Source: Clostridiales bacterium
Lineage (GTDB): Bacteria; Bacillota; Clostridia; Christensenellales; Pumilibacteraceae
Length of the DNA stretch: 64,000 bases
Assembly (NCBI GenBank): GCA_029055565.1
Contig: JAIDCZ010000028.1
Location: 1 to 64,000, forward strand
Direction: 5' to 3'
This document shows positions 53,851 to 63,149 of the stretch, one piece after another (within the stretch, counting starts at the first letter, position 1; each line of letters begins with the position of its first letter). Made by a program: the position numbers and the translations under genes. The notes beneath the pieces are model-generated. The model did no database searches, was not told where the DNA came from, and saw only the letters and a list, made by a program, of their open reading frames with translations.

Positions 53851-54585
53851 TTATAAAAGCGTTTTTACTAGGTCGTCCATGTCGTACAGCGCCGGCTTTG
53901 CGGACAAAAGGAAGTCCGCCGCCTTGTACGCGCCCGCGGCAAACAGCTTGCGCGACCGTGCCGAGTGCGATATTGTTACTATTTCGTCATCGCCGTAAAA
54001 ACCTATTTCATGCTCGCCGACTACGCCGCCGCCACGCACCGAGGTTATGCCCACTTCGCCGTGATTGCGCTTGCCCTCGCGGTTTATCACTTGGTCGTCG
54101 CGAGAGGAGAGTGCGTCGGCAAGCAGTAGCGCTGTGCCAGACGGATTGTCCAGCTTTTGGTTGTGGTGTTTTTCCACGATCTCTATATCGAACGCATCTC
54201 CGAGTATTGCTTTTGCGGCAATAGCCGCCGCCTTGGTTGCGGCAATGCCGAGGCTCATATTGCCAGAGCGAAAAACAGGTACGCGTTGCGCCAGCATGCC
54301 TATGGCGTGCAACTCGCTTGCGTTGTAGCCGGTAGTTGCAATTACCACCGGTTTACGCACGCGCTCCGTAAGTGCGATAATGGGCGACAGTAAGTACGGA
54401 TTGGAAAAATCTATAATAACGTCGAAATCGACCTTTACGTCGTTGACGTCGTGGTATACCGGAATATCTCCGTCGCGCGGCGTTTTGTCAAACCCGCCCA
54501 CGATAGCGTAGCCGTAGTCGGCGGCGCTTTGCACGAGCATTTTTCCCATTTTTCCGTCAATGCCGAAAATAAACGCTTTTTTCAT
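53851..54585 (-). CDS. dapB: 4-hydroxy-tetrahydrodipicolinate reductase
   Basis: DapB reduces the DapA product with NAD(P)H in lysine and diaminopimelate synthesis. It has 244 residues. The nucleotide loop is FGIDGKMGKMLVQ near residue 5, a slight variant of the usual G-x-x-G-x-x-G, and the catalytic region is EKHHNQKLDNPSGTAL near 140. The ATG overlaps the dapA stop (TAATG), so translation is coupled. The product also feeds dipicolinate in spores. Confidence 0.93.
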   Translation of the reverse strand: MKKAFIFGIDGKMGKMLVQSAADYGYAIVGGFDKTPRDGDIPVYHDVNDVKVDFDVIIDFSNPYLLSPIIALTERVRKPVVIATTGYNASELHAIGMLAQRVPVFRSGNMSLGIAATKAAAIAAKAILGDAFDIEIVEKHHNQKLDNPSGTALLLADALSSRDDQVINREGKRNHGEVGITSVRGGGVVGEHEIGFYGDDEIVTISHSARSRKLFAAGAYKAADFLLSAKPALYDMDDLVKTLL

Positions 54586-55466
54586 TATATCAACTCCAGT
54601 CGTTGCATAGTGGACTTTAAAAGTTCGACGTGTTGCGGTTCCAGCTCGGTAAGCGGTAGGCGAGGCGCGCCCACTTCAAACCCGATAAGCTGCATTGCCT
54701 TTTTTACCGGAATGGGGTTTACCTCGCAAAACAGCGCGGCAATGAATTCGTTTAGCTTGAATTGCAACGCTTGCGCTTTGGCAAACTCGTTTTTCAAGCA
54801 CAGCGCGCACAGCTCGCTCATAAGCTTAGGCGCGGGGTTGGCCGCGACCGAAATAACGCCTTTGCACCCCATAAGCATTGCGGTGGCCGTTATGCCGTCG
54901 TCGCCGCTGTACATGGATAGGCCGGTCTGCGCGCACACGGCGGCGGTGTTTTGAAACTGCTCTATATTGCCGCACGCTTCTTTAATACCTACTACTCCGT
55001 CGATTGCCGCAAGCTCTTTTACCGTTGCGGGCAGAATATTTACTCCTGTGCGCGACGGAACGTTGTACGCGATTATCGGTATGCCGGCCTTGGCTACCGC
55101 TTTGTAATGCTCCACGATTCCGCGCTGTGTGCATTTGTTGTAGTAGGGCGTGACGACCAGCGCGCCGTCGGCGCCCAAGCGCTTTGCCGTGCACGCGTGG
55201 TCGTAGGCTGCGGCGGTGCTGTTGCTACCCGCGCCGACTATAACCGGCACGCGCTTTTTGGCGTGCGCTATTACGAACGAAATACCTTGTTCGTACTCGG
55301 CCGCGGTTGCCGTTGCCGGCTCGCCGGTCGTGCCGAATGGGATAAGCGCGGACACGCCGCCCGCGATTAGATGTTCTATGTATTCGTCGAGTACGGCGTA
55401 GTCAATGCTTCCGTCCTTGCCGAACGGCGTTACCATTGCCGCGCCCACACCTGTAAACAGCGTCAT
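54585..55466 (-). CDS. dapA: 4-hydroxy-tetrahydrodipicolinate synthase
   Basis: DapA condenses pyruvate with aspartate semialdehyde. The protein has 293 residues. Phosphate-like loop FGTTGEPATATAAEY is near residue 45, catalytic Tyr lies in IIAYNVPSRTG near 133, and the Schiff-base Lys is in VVGIKEACGN near 160. It is the middle gene of asd-dapA-dapB. AGAGGTAAAAG precedes the ATG. Confidence 0.94.
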   Translation of the reverse strand: MTLFTGVGAAMVTPFGKDGSIDYAVLDEYIEHLIAGGVSALIPFGTTGEPATATAAEYEQGISFVIAHAKKRVPVIVGAGSNSTAAAYDHACTAKRLGADGALVVTPYYNKCTQRGIVEHYKAVAKAGIPIIAYNVPSRTGVNILPATVKELAAIDGVVGIKEACGNIEQFQNTAAVCAQTGLSMYSGDDGITATAMLMGCKGVISVAANPAPKLMSELCALCLKNEFAKAQALQFKLNEFIAALFCEVNPIPVKKAMQLIGFEVGAPRLPLTELEPQHVELLKSTMQRLELI

Positions 55467-55508
55467 AATTCTTTTACCTCTGTTATCTATATATCGTTTT
55501 GCTCGTTA

Positions 55509-56498
55509 TTATGCTTTGAGCAAAAGCTCGGCTATCTGCACGGCGTTGGTTGCCGCACCCTTGCGTATGTTGTCAGCCACTACCCAAATATTAAGTCCGC
55601 TATCCACCGAATCGTCTTTGCGCACGCGTCCGACGAACACCTCGTCGCGGCCCGCCGCGTCAATAGGCATAGGGTATACGTTGTTTTGCACGTCGTCGCA
55701 AACGATTACGCCCTCGGCGCCGCTAAGCACATTAAGCGCCGCTTCGCGCGTAACGGGGGAGAAAAACTCTATATTTATGCTCTCGCTGTGGCCGTAGTAC
55801 ACCGGCACGCGCGCCGTGGTGGCCGTTATGCGCATACTATCGTCGCCCAAAATCTTGCGCGTTTCGTTTATCATTTTCAGCTCTTCCTTGGTGTAGCCGT
55901 TTTCGGTAAAAACGTCTATGTGCGGAAGAATATTATGCGCTATTACGTGCGGAAACTTTTTGGGTTCGGCGCCCTTTTCGCCCTCGGCGAGGTCTAATAG
56001 GCCGGCCTTGCCCGCGCCGGACACCGCTTGGTAGGTGGAGTACACGATGCGCTTTATCTTAAACGCGTCGTGCAGAGGCTTTAACGCGACTACCGCTTGA
56101 ATGGTGGAGCAGTTGGGGTTGGCTATTATGCCGTTGTGCTCGAACGCGGCTTGGGGATTGACTTCGGGCACGACCAGCGGCACCGACTTATCCATTCGCC
56201 ATTGCGACGAGTTGTCTATAACCACGCAACCGTTTTTTGCAAAAATCGGCGCAAAAGCTTTGGACACTTCGCCGCCGGCCGAAAACAACGCGATTTCCGC
56301 ATTGCAAGCCTTTACGTTCTTTTCGGTCAGCTCTTGCACAACGTAGGTTTTGCCCATAAATTCCACCGTCTTGCCCGCGCTCTTTGCCGACGCGAACAGA
56401 GTAAGATCCTTGATGGGGAATTTGCGCTGTTTCAATACTTCCAGCATTGTGCGCCCTACCAGTCCGGTAGCGCCTACTACTGCTACGTTTTTATACAT
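55509..56498 (-). CDS. asd: Aspartate-semialdehyde dehydrogenase
   Basis: Asd makes aspartate semialdehyde, shared by lysine, threonine and methionine synthesis. The protein has 329 residues with start 56498 (MYKNVAVVGATGLVGRTM), after GGAGG. The catalytic Cys is in ANPNCSTIQAVVALKPL near residue 130, and QAVSGAGKAGLLDL is another family mark. The open frame upstream of this ATG is untranslated leader, which forms a hairpin. First gene of the operon. Confidence 0.94.
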   Translation of the reverse strand: MYKNVAVVGATGLVGRTMLEVLKQRKFPIKDLTLFASAKSAGKTVEFMGKTYVVQELTEKNVKACNAEIALFSAGGEVSKAFAPIFAKNGCVVIDNSSQWRMDKSVPLVVPEVNPQAAFEHNGIIANPNCSTIQAVVALKPLHDAFKIKRIVYSTYQAVSGAGKAGLLDLAEGEKGAEPKKFPHVIAHNILPHIDVFTENGYTKEELKMINETRKILGDDSMRITATTARVPVYYGHSESINIEFFSPVTREAALNVLSGAEGVIVCDDVQNNVYPMPIDAAGRDEVFVGRVRKDDSVDSGLNIWVVADNIRKGAATNAVQIAELLLKA

Positions 56499-56546
56499 AA
56501 CTGCCTCCGTCGGGTGCGGCTGTGGGAAGTTGCGCACCCGCATATT

Positions 56547-56576
56547 ATCTTAGCAAACCGTGCGTGCAAAAGTCAA
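56547..56576 (-). promoter_or_regulatory. Promoter of asd-dapA-dapB
   Basis: On the minus strand TTGACT (56576-56571), 18 bp, TAAGAT (56552-56547). The leader folds into CGGGTGCG/CGCACCCG (56540-56533 with 56518-56511) immediately before the GGAGG. Confidence 0.55.
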
Positions 56577-56628
56577 GTAATAAACATGTGTAATGATTTT
56601 GTAAATTTTAAAAATCGGCAATATTTAC

Positions 56629-56657
56629 TTGAAAACGTAACGTAAAGGTGGTATACT
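56629..56657 (+). promoter_or_regulatory. Promoter of the M20 gene
   Basis: TTGAAA (56629-56634), 17 bp, TATACT (56652-56657). The ATG at 56664 lies 6 bases after the -10, so +1 would be the A of ATG. Confidence 0.75.
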
Positions 56658-56663
56658 GGTAAT

Positions 56664-57761
56664 ATGGACGAGCAGTCTTTGCAGTATCTTACTTTTGCGC
56701 GGCGCAAGCTGCACGCAATGGCGGAGCTATCGGGCGCGGAATACAACACGTCCGCATTTATAGTGGAGGAATTGAAGCGCTTTGGCTACAAGCCCAAGAC
56801 GATAGGCACCGGCGTGTACTGTGACGTGGGACGAGGCAACAACAGGCTCGCGTTCCGTGCGGATATAGACGCACTGCCTATCGTCGAGGACGTGGCCGCG
56901 ACGGGTATGAAGGAATGCGCGGCGGACGGCGTTATGCACGCTTGCGGGCACGACGGCCACACCGCCAATCTTTTGAACGTGGCGAGGATTGTTGGCGGCA
57001 AAAGCGACGTGCCGCTTAGGTTTATATTCCAGTTTGACGAGGAAGTGGCCGGCGGCAGTACCGTTATGATAGAAAACGGAGTGCTGGACGGTGTGGCGGA
57101 GGTGTACGCGTTGCACCTTTGTCCGGAGCTGGAGCAAGGCAAAATAGGCCATTGCTACGGCGCTATGTTTGCCGGCTGTTGTGAGTTCGATATAGACTAC
57201 TCGGGTAAGGCCGGACACTGCGCCAGCCCCGAGCTGTGCGCCGACGCGGTGCGTGCGGCAGTGGGGGTGGCTACCGAGGCGTACAAGCTGGCCGGAGATC
57301 ACAAGCTTCAGCTAAACCTCGGCAAAATGACCGGCGGTTACGCTCGCAATATTATTTCGGATAATTGCAAGCAAGAATATACCGTAAGGTTTTACGATCA
57401 GTCGGCTTGCGAAAGCTTTATGATAGCGGTCGAGCGCACGGCGCTAAGCGCGGACGACGCGTACGGCACTACGCACAAGATAGTTACGGACGCAGTTTAC
57501 CCGCCGCTCGTAAACCACGCGATTGCCGTGGATAGGGTGCGTAGCCTAATGGGCGAAAAATGCGTGGCCGTGCCGCCGCGCAACACCGCCGAGGATTTTT
57601 CCAACTTTTTGGAAAACGCTGTAGGGTGCATGGTGTGGCTGGGCACCAAGGCGGAAGGGCATACCTCGCCGCTACACAGCAAAAGCTTTTCGTTTGACGA
57701 GCGCGCACTACTTACCGGCACCGAGCTTTTTATTAAACTAATCGAGTCTTACAAGGCGTAA
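56664..57761 (+). CDS. M20D-family amidohydrolase
   Basis: The 365-residue protein is a zinc amidohydrolase of the IAA-amino-acid hydrolase/hippuricase group. Metal-site regions are FRADIDALPIVED near residue 58 and MHACGHDGHTANLLN near 94, with Glu in QFDEEVAGGS and His in ALHLCPE. A dimerisation domain sits between about 180 and 290. It diverges from asd-dapA-dapB, which makes N-acetyl-diaminopimelate deacetylase a fair guess; N-acyl amino acid hydrolysis is the broader call. An ArgE-like role is less likely from family. The transcript looks leaderless. Confidence 0.82.
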   Translation: MDEQSLQYLTFARRKLHAMAELSGAEYNTSAFIVEELKRFGYKPKTIGTGVYCDVGRGNNRLAFRADIDALPIVEDVAATGMKECAADGVMHACGHDGHTANLLNVARIVGGKSDVPLRFIFQFDEEVAGGSTVMIENGVLDGVAEVYALHLCPELEQGKIGHCYGAMFAGCCEFDIDYSGKAGHCASPELCADAVRAAVGVATEAYKLAGDHKLQLNLGKMTGGYARNIISDNCKQEYTVRFYDQSACESFMIAVERTALSADDAYGTTHKIVTDAVYPPLVNHAIAVDRVRSLMGEKCVAVPPRNTAEDFSNFLENAVGCMVWLGTKAEGHTSPLHSKSFSFDERALLTGTELFIKLIESYKA

Positions 57762-57773
57762 ATAGGAGTTTGT

Positions 57774-59054
57774 ATGGCAAAAGCTGAAAAAAAGAAAAGA
57801 AAAGGATTCGTTCACAAAATGATGTTCGGCAACGAGGACAAACCCGACCTCACGCCCGAACAGCTGAACATGTCCAAGTGGGCAACGTTCAAGTACATAT
57901 TTTTCGGTAGATTCGGCACGACTGTGTTTTTGAACCTATTGACGTTGTTTTTTGCATTGCCGGCAATAGCCGTCATGCTGTTGTTTTACCTAAACTCGGC
58001 CGTCGCGGCGGGATTTATTCCGTACTCGTCCAATATAGGCATAGGGTATCCGGTGGTATCTAACGCGGCCGCGCTCGGCACGATAACCGATTTTACGTAC
58101 AGCATTACCGAATACTTGATTTTGATACCGTGCATAATGGTGTTTGCGCTTGGCGTTGCGGGCAACTTGTACGTAGTGCGTAAGCTTATTTGGCAAGAGC
58201 CGACGAGCACGTTTAAGGACTTTTTCCGCGGCATTAAAAAGTGCTGGATAGGCGCGTTGTTTATGGGTCTGCTTTTCGGCCTTGCGCTGTTGCTTGTAGT
58301 ATTTTCCGTCGGATACTTCGACGCGTTTAAAATGCCTGTGGCGTACAAGGCGGTTATGATAACCATATCCATAATACTGCTCGTGTTTATGATTATTTTC
58401 GCGTCCTTCTTTATGACGCAAAACGCGGCGTTCAAAATGCGCCCGATGGCGTTGATACGCAACTCGGCGCTGTTCGTGTTCGGCGCGTTCTTTCAGTCCA
58501 TAATATTTATCGGCGTGGGCCTTGCGCCCGTGTACTTGATATTCGTACCGGGGATAACGATGTTTTTGGTGCTGATATACGTGTTTGTAGGCTTTTCGTT
58601 CAGCACGATAGTAATATCGTTGTTTTGTCACTTTTGCTACGAAAAGTTTTTGTACGACAAAATTACAGACAAGCCGGCGGCGGTGTACAGCAAGCGCGAG
58701 CGCGACGAGCTGTCCGAACCCGAACGCGCCAAAAAGAAGCAACCCACCGCGTACAAAAATCCCAAAAAACGCAAAAAGTCTATTGACGAGGGCACTTCCA
58801 TAACTCCGCTTACGCCAACCTTCCGTCGCGAGGACTTGGAACGGCTCCAGCGCGAGCACGAACAGATTATGCGCGAGGGCGAGGAGGACGATACTCCCGA
58901 CGACTCGCAAGAGACTGCTAACGCCGAGCCGACCGAAACTCCGAGCGAAGCGCAACCCGCCGCCGCTACCGACGCCACGACCGCCCAAATGCCGAGCGAA
59001 AAGTCGGACGAGAAATCGGACGATAAACGACAAGACGACAAAGCCGAGAAATAG
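57774..59054 (+). CDS. Membrane protein, DUF624/YesL-like, with charged tail
   Basis: The 426-residue protein has five or six membrane segments (about 50-300) and a long polar, disordered C-terminus (from about 310) rich in Glu, Asp, Lys and Ala. The first part (FGRFGTTVFLNLLTLFFALP and the FFRGIKKCWIGAL loop) recalls DUF624/YesL proteins, which often sit with sugar transport genes, but none are here. I hold the family loosely. AGGAG precedes the ATG. The gene at 59061 starts 6 bases after its stop. Confidence 0.6.
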   Translation: MAKAEKKKRKGFVHKMMFGNEDKPDLTPEQLNMSKWATFKYIFFGRFGTTVFLNLLTLFFALPAIAVMLLFYLNSAVAAGFIPYSSNIGIGYPVVSNAAALGTITDFTYSITEYLILIPCIMVFALGVAGNLYVVRKLIWQEPTSTFKDFFRGIKKCWIGALFMGLLFGLALLLVVFSVGYFDAFKMPVAYKAVMITISIILLVFMIIFASFFMTQNAAFKMRPMALIRNSALFVFGAFFQSIIFIGVGLAPVYLIFVPGITMFLVLIYVFVGFSFSTIVISLFCHFCYEKFLYDKITDKPAAVYSKRERDELSEPERAKKKQPTAYKNPKKRKKSIDEGTSITPLTPTFRREDLERLQREHEQIMREGEEDDTPDDSQETANAEPTETPSEAQPAAATDATTAQMPSEKSDEKSDDKRQDDKAEK

Positions 59055-59060
59055 AGTAAT

Positions 59061-61073
59061 TTGATAAAAAAGTTCAACGAAAAAGGCGCTATTGCGCTAT
59101 ATAAACGTGAGTTTGCCGAATGCTTGGAAAAGTGCGATTACGAGGGCGCTATAGATATTCTGCTCAAATTTTCGCAAGCCAGGCAAAATCCATATTTTCA
59201 TTCGGCAATGGGCGTGCTGTATTTTTTGCTCACTCAAGACAGCGAGGATAGGGAATTGCTTCCACTCGCGTACCGCGAGTTTTTGATGCACTTAATTACG
59301 CATCCCGACGATCGTTACGCTTACCGCAACTTACTGGCCGTGGCAATACTCCGCCACGACCCGAGTTCCATTGCCGAGATTAGCGAGTTTATATCGGCGC
59401 GCGGCTACGACGTAAAGTCTATAGCCGGCGAGCTGTCCGAATACGGACTGGATATTTTTAACGACGACAGCGCGTATATCGACTTGGACGGTCTGTTTTT
59501 GCCCGCAGATTACGGCGAGATAGCCGACGATATGGTAGTTGGCATTGACGAGCGTGACGACGTTTCCGAGCCGCCTATGCGGCGTAGCGACGAAAAAACG
59601 CCTACGTCTAAGCCTAAGGTAATTAAGTTTAGGGGCGGCAACGCCGGCGAAACGGCAGATAGGCCGTCGCCCCAAGGCGGCAAGATTATCAAGCTGAAAA
59701 GCGACGAGCCGATAGAGGAGCTTATCAGTCCGAGCGAGATGTTCGACATGATGATGGAGCTCGTGCGCGGCGCTAGCCAAGGCGACGATAGCGACGGCGA
59801 CGACTTTTTGCCGAGCACCGACGATAGACCGTCCGACCTTTCGGCTAAGCTGGCGCTACGCAACGCGCAAAGCTATTGCATAAGGGGCGATTACGAAAAG
59901 GCGCTTTCGGCCTTGGACGAAATAGACAGAAGCACCGGTAGGTTGTACTACTGTGGGGAATGCGTGCGGGCGAATATAATGGTCGATATGAACATGTACG
60001 ACGAGGCGCAAAAGGCGCTCGACCGCGCGTTTGAGGTAATTCCCAACGGTGCGCTGGCCGGCACGCTTCAATGCTCGCTGTACGAGATTGCGGGCGAGTT
60101 CGGCAAGATTCCCGACGCGCTAAAGCGCATAGACGTAGCCGACTACGTAGATTCCGACCACGTGTACAAGGCGCTTAGATTCGCCGTTAAGTATTGCACA
60201 GAGGCTGACGCGCTAAAGCTGATAGAGGACTACGTGGAAGAGTTCAACTCGTTCGATCTGCGCTCGGTGTACGCGCAAATGCTGTACAATGCCGGCGAAA
60301 AGGACGCGGCGATAAAGGAGCTTAGAACCTTGTCGCGCATACAGTACGACGACTTTAACGCGCAGTACTATTACCTTATGGCCAAGGCGGGCGTCGACCA
60401 AATGCCGCTCGAGGACGAAACTCCGCAAAAGGTGCTTGGCATACTGGTTGATAATATGATAACGCTCGTCCACTCGGACATGTTTACGGCCGGTACCGAA
60501 ATAATAGACAGCGAGGCGTTTACGTACGGTCTGGAAGTGTTTTTGACCTTGGAATTCCGCCACACGCGAGGTATAGTAAAGATTATGTTTGAAACGCTTA
60601 ACCGCCTTGCAAGCGATGAGCGACTGCAAACGCAAATGCGCAACGCGCTGGTATCGCCGTACGTAGAGGATTTGGTAAAAGCCGTTATACTGGGCAAACT
60701 GCTGGGCGCGGCAAACGGTAAGACAGAGTTCTTGCTGGAACAGTCGTTTTGTCCCATAACAAGCGAGGTTTTGCCAAAAGCGGGCGAGGACTGCGGCAAA
60801 GGGTTTTATACCGCGTATGCGCTCACGCTTATGAGCTGTCGCAAGGCGTTGCCGTTTTTGATTGAGTATTACGCAAAAATACGGCCGCTCGTGCAAGCAA
60901 ACGAGTTTGCCGACCGCGACGTAGCGTACTTTTTGTGGCGTGCGGTCAAGGCGCAGTACAAGTTGGACAACAAGGACTTTGACGAGCGTATGCACTTTGC
61001 GCTCGGCTACGAAACCAAGGCGCAAGCAAGCGCGGCGTACAAAGCTATGACTGCCGTCATACCCAAGCCGTAA
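59061..61073 (+). CDS. Large TPR-like cytoplasmic protein
   Basis: The 670-residue protein has no membrane segment. Residues 10-110 and about 275-460 are helical pairs of TPR type (for example IRGDYEKALSALDEID and DMNMYDEAQKALDRAF). Between them lies a charged, probably disordered linker (about 165-260). The last 200 residues are another helical block with Cys-rich sites, such as FCPITSEVLPKAGEDCG. Start 59061 is a TTG with weak Shine-Dalgarno bases, so it is uncertain. I recognise no family. It could be a scaffold working with the membrane protein just upstream. Confidence 0.6.
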   Translation: MIKKFNEKGAIALYKREFAECLEKCDYEGAIDILLKFSQARQNPYFHSAMGVLYFLLTQDSEDRELLPLAYREFLMHLITHPDDRYAYRNLLAVAILRHDPSSIAEISEFISARGYDVKSIAGELSEYGLDIFNDDSAYIDLDGLFLPADYGEIADDMVVGIDERDDVSEPPMRRSDEKTPTSKPKVIKFRGGNAGETADRPSPQGGKIIKLKSDEPIEELISPSEMFDMMMELVRGASQGDDSDGDDFLPSTDDRPSDLSAKLALRNAQSYCIRGDYEKALSALDEIDRSTGRLYYCGECVRANIMVDMNMYDEAQKALDRAFEVIPNGALAGTLQCSLYEIAGEFGKIPDALKRIDVADYVDSDHVYKALRFAVKYCTEADALKLIEDYVEEFNSFDLRSVYAQMLYNAGEKDAAIKELRTLSRIQYDDFNAQYYYLMAKAGVDQMPLEDETPQKVLGILVDNMITLVHSDMFTAGTEIIDSEAFTYGLEVFLTLEFRHTRGIVKIMFETLNRLASDERLQTQMRNALVSPYVEDLVKAVILGKLLGAANGKTEFLLEQSFCPITSEVLPKAGEDCGKGFYTAYALTLMSCRKALPFLIEYYAKIRPLVQANEFADRDVAYFLWRAVKAQYKLDNKDFDERMHFALGYETKAQASAAYKAMTAVIPKP

Positions 61074-61103
61074 CGATTAACGATATAATAAAAGGTGATT
61101 ACT

Positions 61104-61931
61104 ATGGAAAACAACGAAAAATACTTTATCGACTTCGATAAGCTGTTTGAAAACTATGCCGACAAGTACTACGGCGCTCACGAGAGTGAATACGAATCGC
61201 CCGACGACTTTGCGCGCGACCTCGACAAGATTTATCACGAGTGGGCAACCTCGCCGCAAGACGTTATAGGGGGCATTTCGCCGAGCGAGTTTTTCAACCG
61301 CATTCCCACCGCCGAATTGATAGATATACTAAAAGGCTCGTGCGTTGGCGACAACAACCCCAACTCGTTGTTGTTTGACAGAATAGCTACCGAGCCGGAG
61401 CTGCTTCCAGACCTTGTGGCGCTTGCAAAGACGGCTACCGACGAAAAGCTTTTGCTCGTACTGTTAAGCTTGATTAACGAGCTTGGCGGCGCCGACGACG
61501 AGTTCTATCTGGATATGATAGAGCGCGATATAGACGCGTGCGTAATAGAGGAATGTATCGAGGCGCTTTGCGATCGTGCGGAAAGCGTAAAAGAGGAGCT
61601 GTTAAACCGCGCGCAAAACACCGACGACGTGGGCAAGATAGAAAGCTATGCCGAACCGCTTACTTTTTGCGAGGCGGGCGACGACAGAATACTCGCGCTG
61701 TTGCGCACGCTTTTGGCTACCGATCCCAACGTCGCGTACGTTGCGGCGCTTATAGGTAGGTACGGCGACGAGCGCGCTTGCACCGACCTTTACAAGCTGT
61801 TGGATGACTGCAACTACGCCGAGTTTTTAGAAATCCGCAACGCCATAGAAACGCTTGGCGGCACGGTGGACAACCACTACCGCGACTTTTCCTCCGACCC
61901 GCTGTACCAAGCGATCAAGGGCAAAAAATAA
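61104..61931 (+). CDS. Helical-repeat protein of unknown function
   Basis: The 275-residue acidic protein is helical and resembles HEAT-type repeats from about residue 65 on (for example LLPDLVALAKTATDEKLLLV and ALLRTLLATDPNVAYVAALI). The first 60 residues are acidic and Tyr-rich. The ATG at 61104 follows AAAGGTG at normal spacing. It is the third of three tandem unfamiliar genes after 57774, and the close spacing suggests they are co-transcribed. No enzyme motif was seen. Confidence 0.6.
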   Translation: MENNEKYFIDFDKLFENYADKYYGAHESEYESPDDFARDLDKIYHEWATSPQDVIGGISPSEFFNRIPTAELIDILKGSCVGDNNPNSLLFDRIATEPELLPDLVALAKTATDEKLLLVLLSLINELGGADDEFYLDMIERDIDACVIEECIEALCDRAESVKEELLNRAQNTDDVGKIESYAEPLTFCEAGDDRILALLRTLLATDPNVAYVAALIGRYGDERACTDLYKLLDDCNYAEFLEIRNAIETLGGTVDNHYRDFSSDPLYQAIKGKK

Positions 61932-61940
61932 AAATAATAA

Positions 61941-62049
61941 GGTTGAGATTCCTCGTTGCACTCGAAATGACAAAATAAATATTACTTTTGTCCTACGAAG
62001 CAACCGGAGGTTATTCTGAACAAGCGAAGCGTAGTGAAGAATCTCAGCC
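61941..62049. repeat. Palindromic element of MITE-like layout
   Basis: The 109-bp stretch has near-perfect ends, GGTTGAGATTC and GAATCTCAGCC, as inverted repeats. Each arm continues as a related sequence (CCTCGTTGCACTCGAAATGA against TTCACTACGCTTCGCTTGTT when reversed). There is no gene in it. Target duplication is not evident. It lies between the HEAT-like gene and the transporter gene. Confidence 0.5.
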
Positions 62050-62091
62050 GTTTTATAAAATATCTTGAAAACGACTTGCATACAATAAACT

Positions 62092-63141
62092 ATGTTCAAG
62101 TCGTTTTTGCGTTCGGTATCGGTGTCAATGCTTATAGTCGGTACGGTAATCGGCGCGGGGTTCGCGTCGGGTAGGGAAGTCGTAACGTTTTTCGGCGCGG
62201 TGCCTAACGTGTTTATTGCGCTCATTGCCGGCGTTATGGTGTTTGGGTGCTCGGTGCTTTTTCTGTTTGTCGGGCGGCGTGCGCAAAAGACGGACATGGG
62301 CGAGGTGAACGGTGCGGTGTTCGGCAAGGTCAGACCGGTGGCCGACGTGTTTATGCTGTTCAATTCGGTTACCGTGCTCGGCGCAATGCTTGCGGCTACC
62401 GACAGCCTTGCCGCCGAGTTTATAAATATCCGTCCGCTCGCTTCGATAGTTTTGGGACTGTTGTGCGCGTTGATAGCGGTAAAGGGATTGAAGGGCGTAA
62501 TCAAGGCTAACGCCGTGCTCGTGCCGATAATGATAGTATTTTTGTGCGTGTGCACTCTGTCGGCAATAGACTTTCCGCTAAAGGCGCAAGGCGGAAGCAT
62601 AAACGTGTACAGCATAGTTTTGTACGTGGCAATGAATATGATACTGGGCGGCGGGGTGCTGACTACCGTGCACAAGCTTTCCCCGCGCGAAATACTGCTG
62701 TCGTCGGCTATTGCCGCGCTGATTATAGCGGGACTGTTGGTGTGCATTATGGGCGCGTTGCAGTCTTGCGCGGCGGCGCATGCCGATATGCCTATGCTGT
62801 TGATTGCGCTTAAAAGCGGCAGAGTGACGTATATGATAAGTTTGCCGGTTATAGCTGCTTCGATATTCACTACTATGCTTTCGGCGTTTAAGTCGGTGTA
62901 CGATTATATTCACGGCTTTATCAAAAACAAATTTATATCGGCCGGAGTGGTGCTGGTTGGCGGGCTGGCCGTGGGCGCGCTCGGCTTCACCTCGGTGGTG
63001 AACATGCTGTACCCGATAACGGGCGCGATAGGCTTGCTGTATATAGCGTGCAACTGCTGGTTCCTAATCCGCACGCGCGTCAAAACCAAAGTAAAAAGAA
63101 AAGCACGCCGTATCAAGACCAAGGTGTGTAAATCGAATTAG
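62092..63141 (+). CDS. YkvI-like membrane transporter
   Basis: The 349-residue membrane protein has about ten segments. The N-terminal SMLIVGTVIGAGFASGREVV matches YkvI (COG3949), a branch of the amino-acid/polyamine-like (LeuT-fold) transporters. The first unwound helix is usually the substrate site (GAGFASG). The ATG has no Shine-Dalgarno sequence; a TACAAT lies 5 bases before it, without a good -35. The substrate is unknown. A strong terminator follows. Confidence 0.8.
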   Translation: MFKSFLRSVSVSMLIVGTVIGAGFASGREVVTFFGAVPNVFIALIAGVMVFGCSVLFLFVGRRAQKTDMGEVNGAVFGKVRPVADVFMLFNSVTVLGAMLAATDSLAAEFINIRPLASIVLGLLCALIAVKGLKGVIKANAVLVPIMIVFLCVCTLSAIDFPLKAQGGSINVYSIVLYVAMNMILGGGVLTTVHKLSPREILLSSAIAALIIAGLLVCIMGALQSCAAAHADMPMLLIALKSGRVTYMISLPVIAASIFTTMLSAFKSVYDYIHGFIKNKFISAGVVLVGGLAVGALGFTSVVNMLYPITGAIGLLYIACNCWFLIRTRVKTKVKRKARRIKTKVCKSN

Positions 63142-63149
63142 TGTATATG

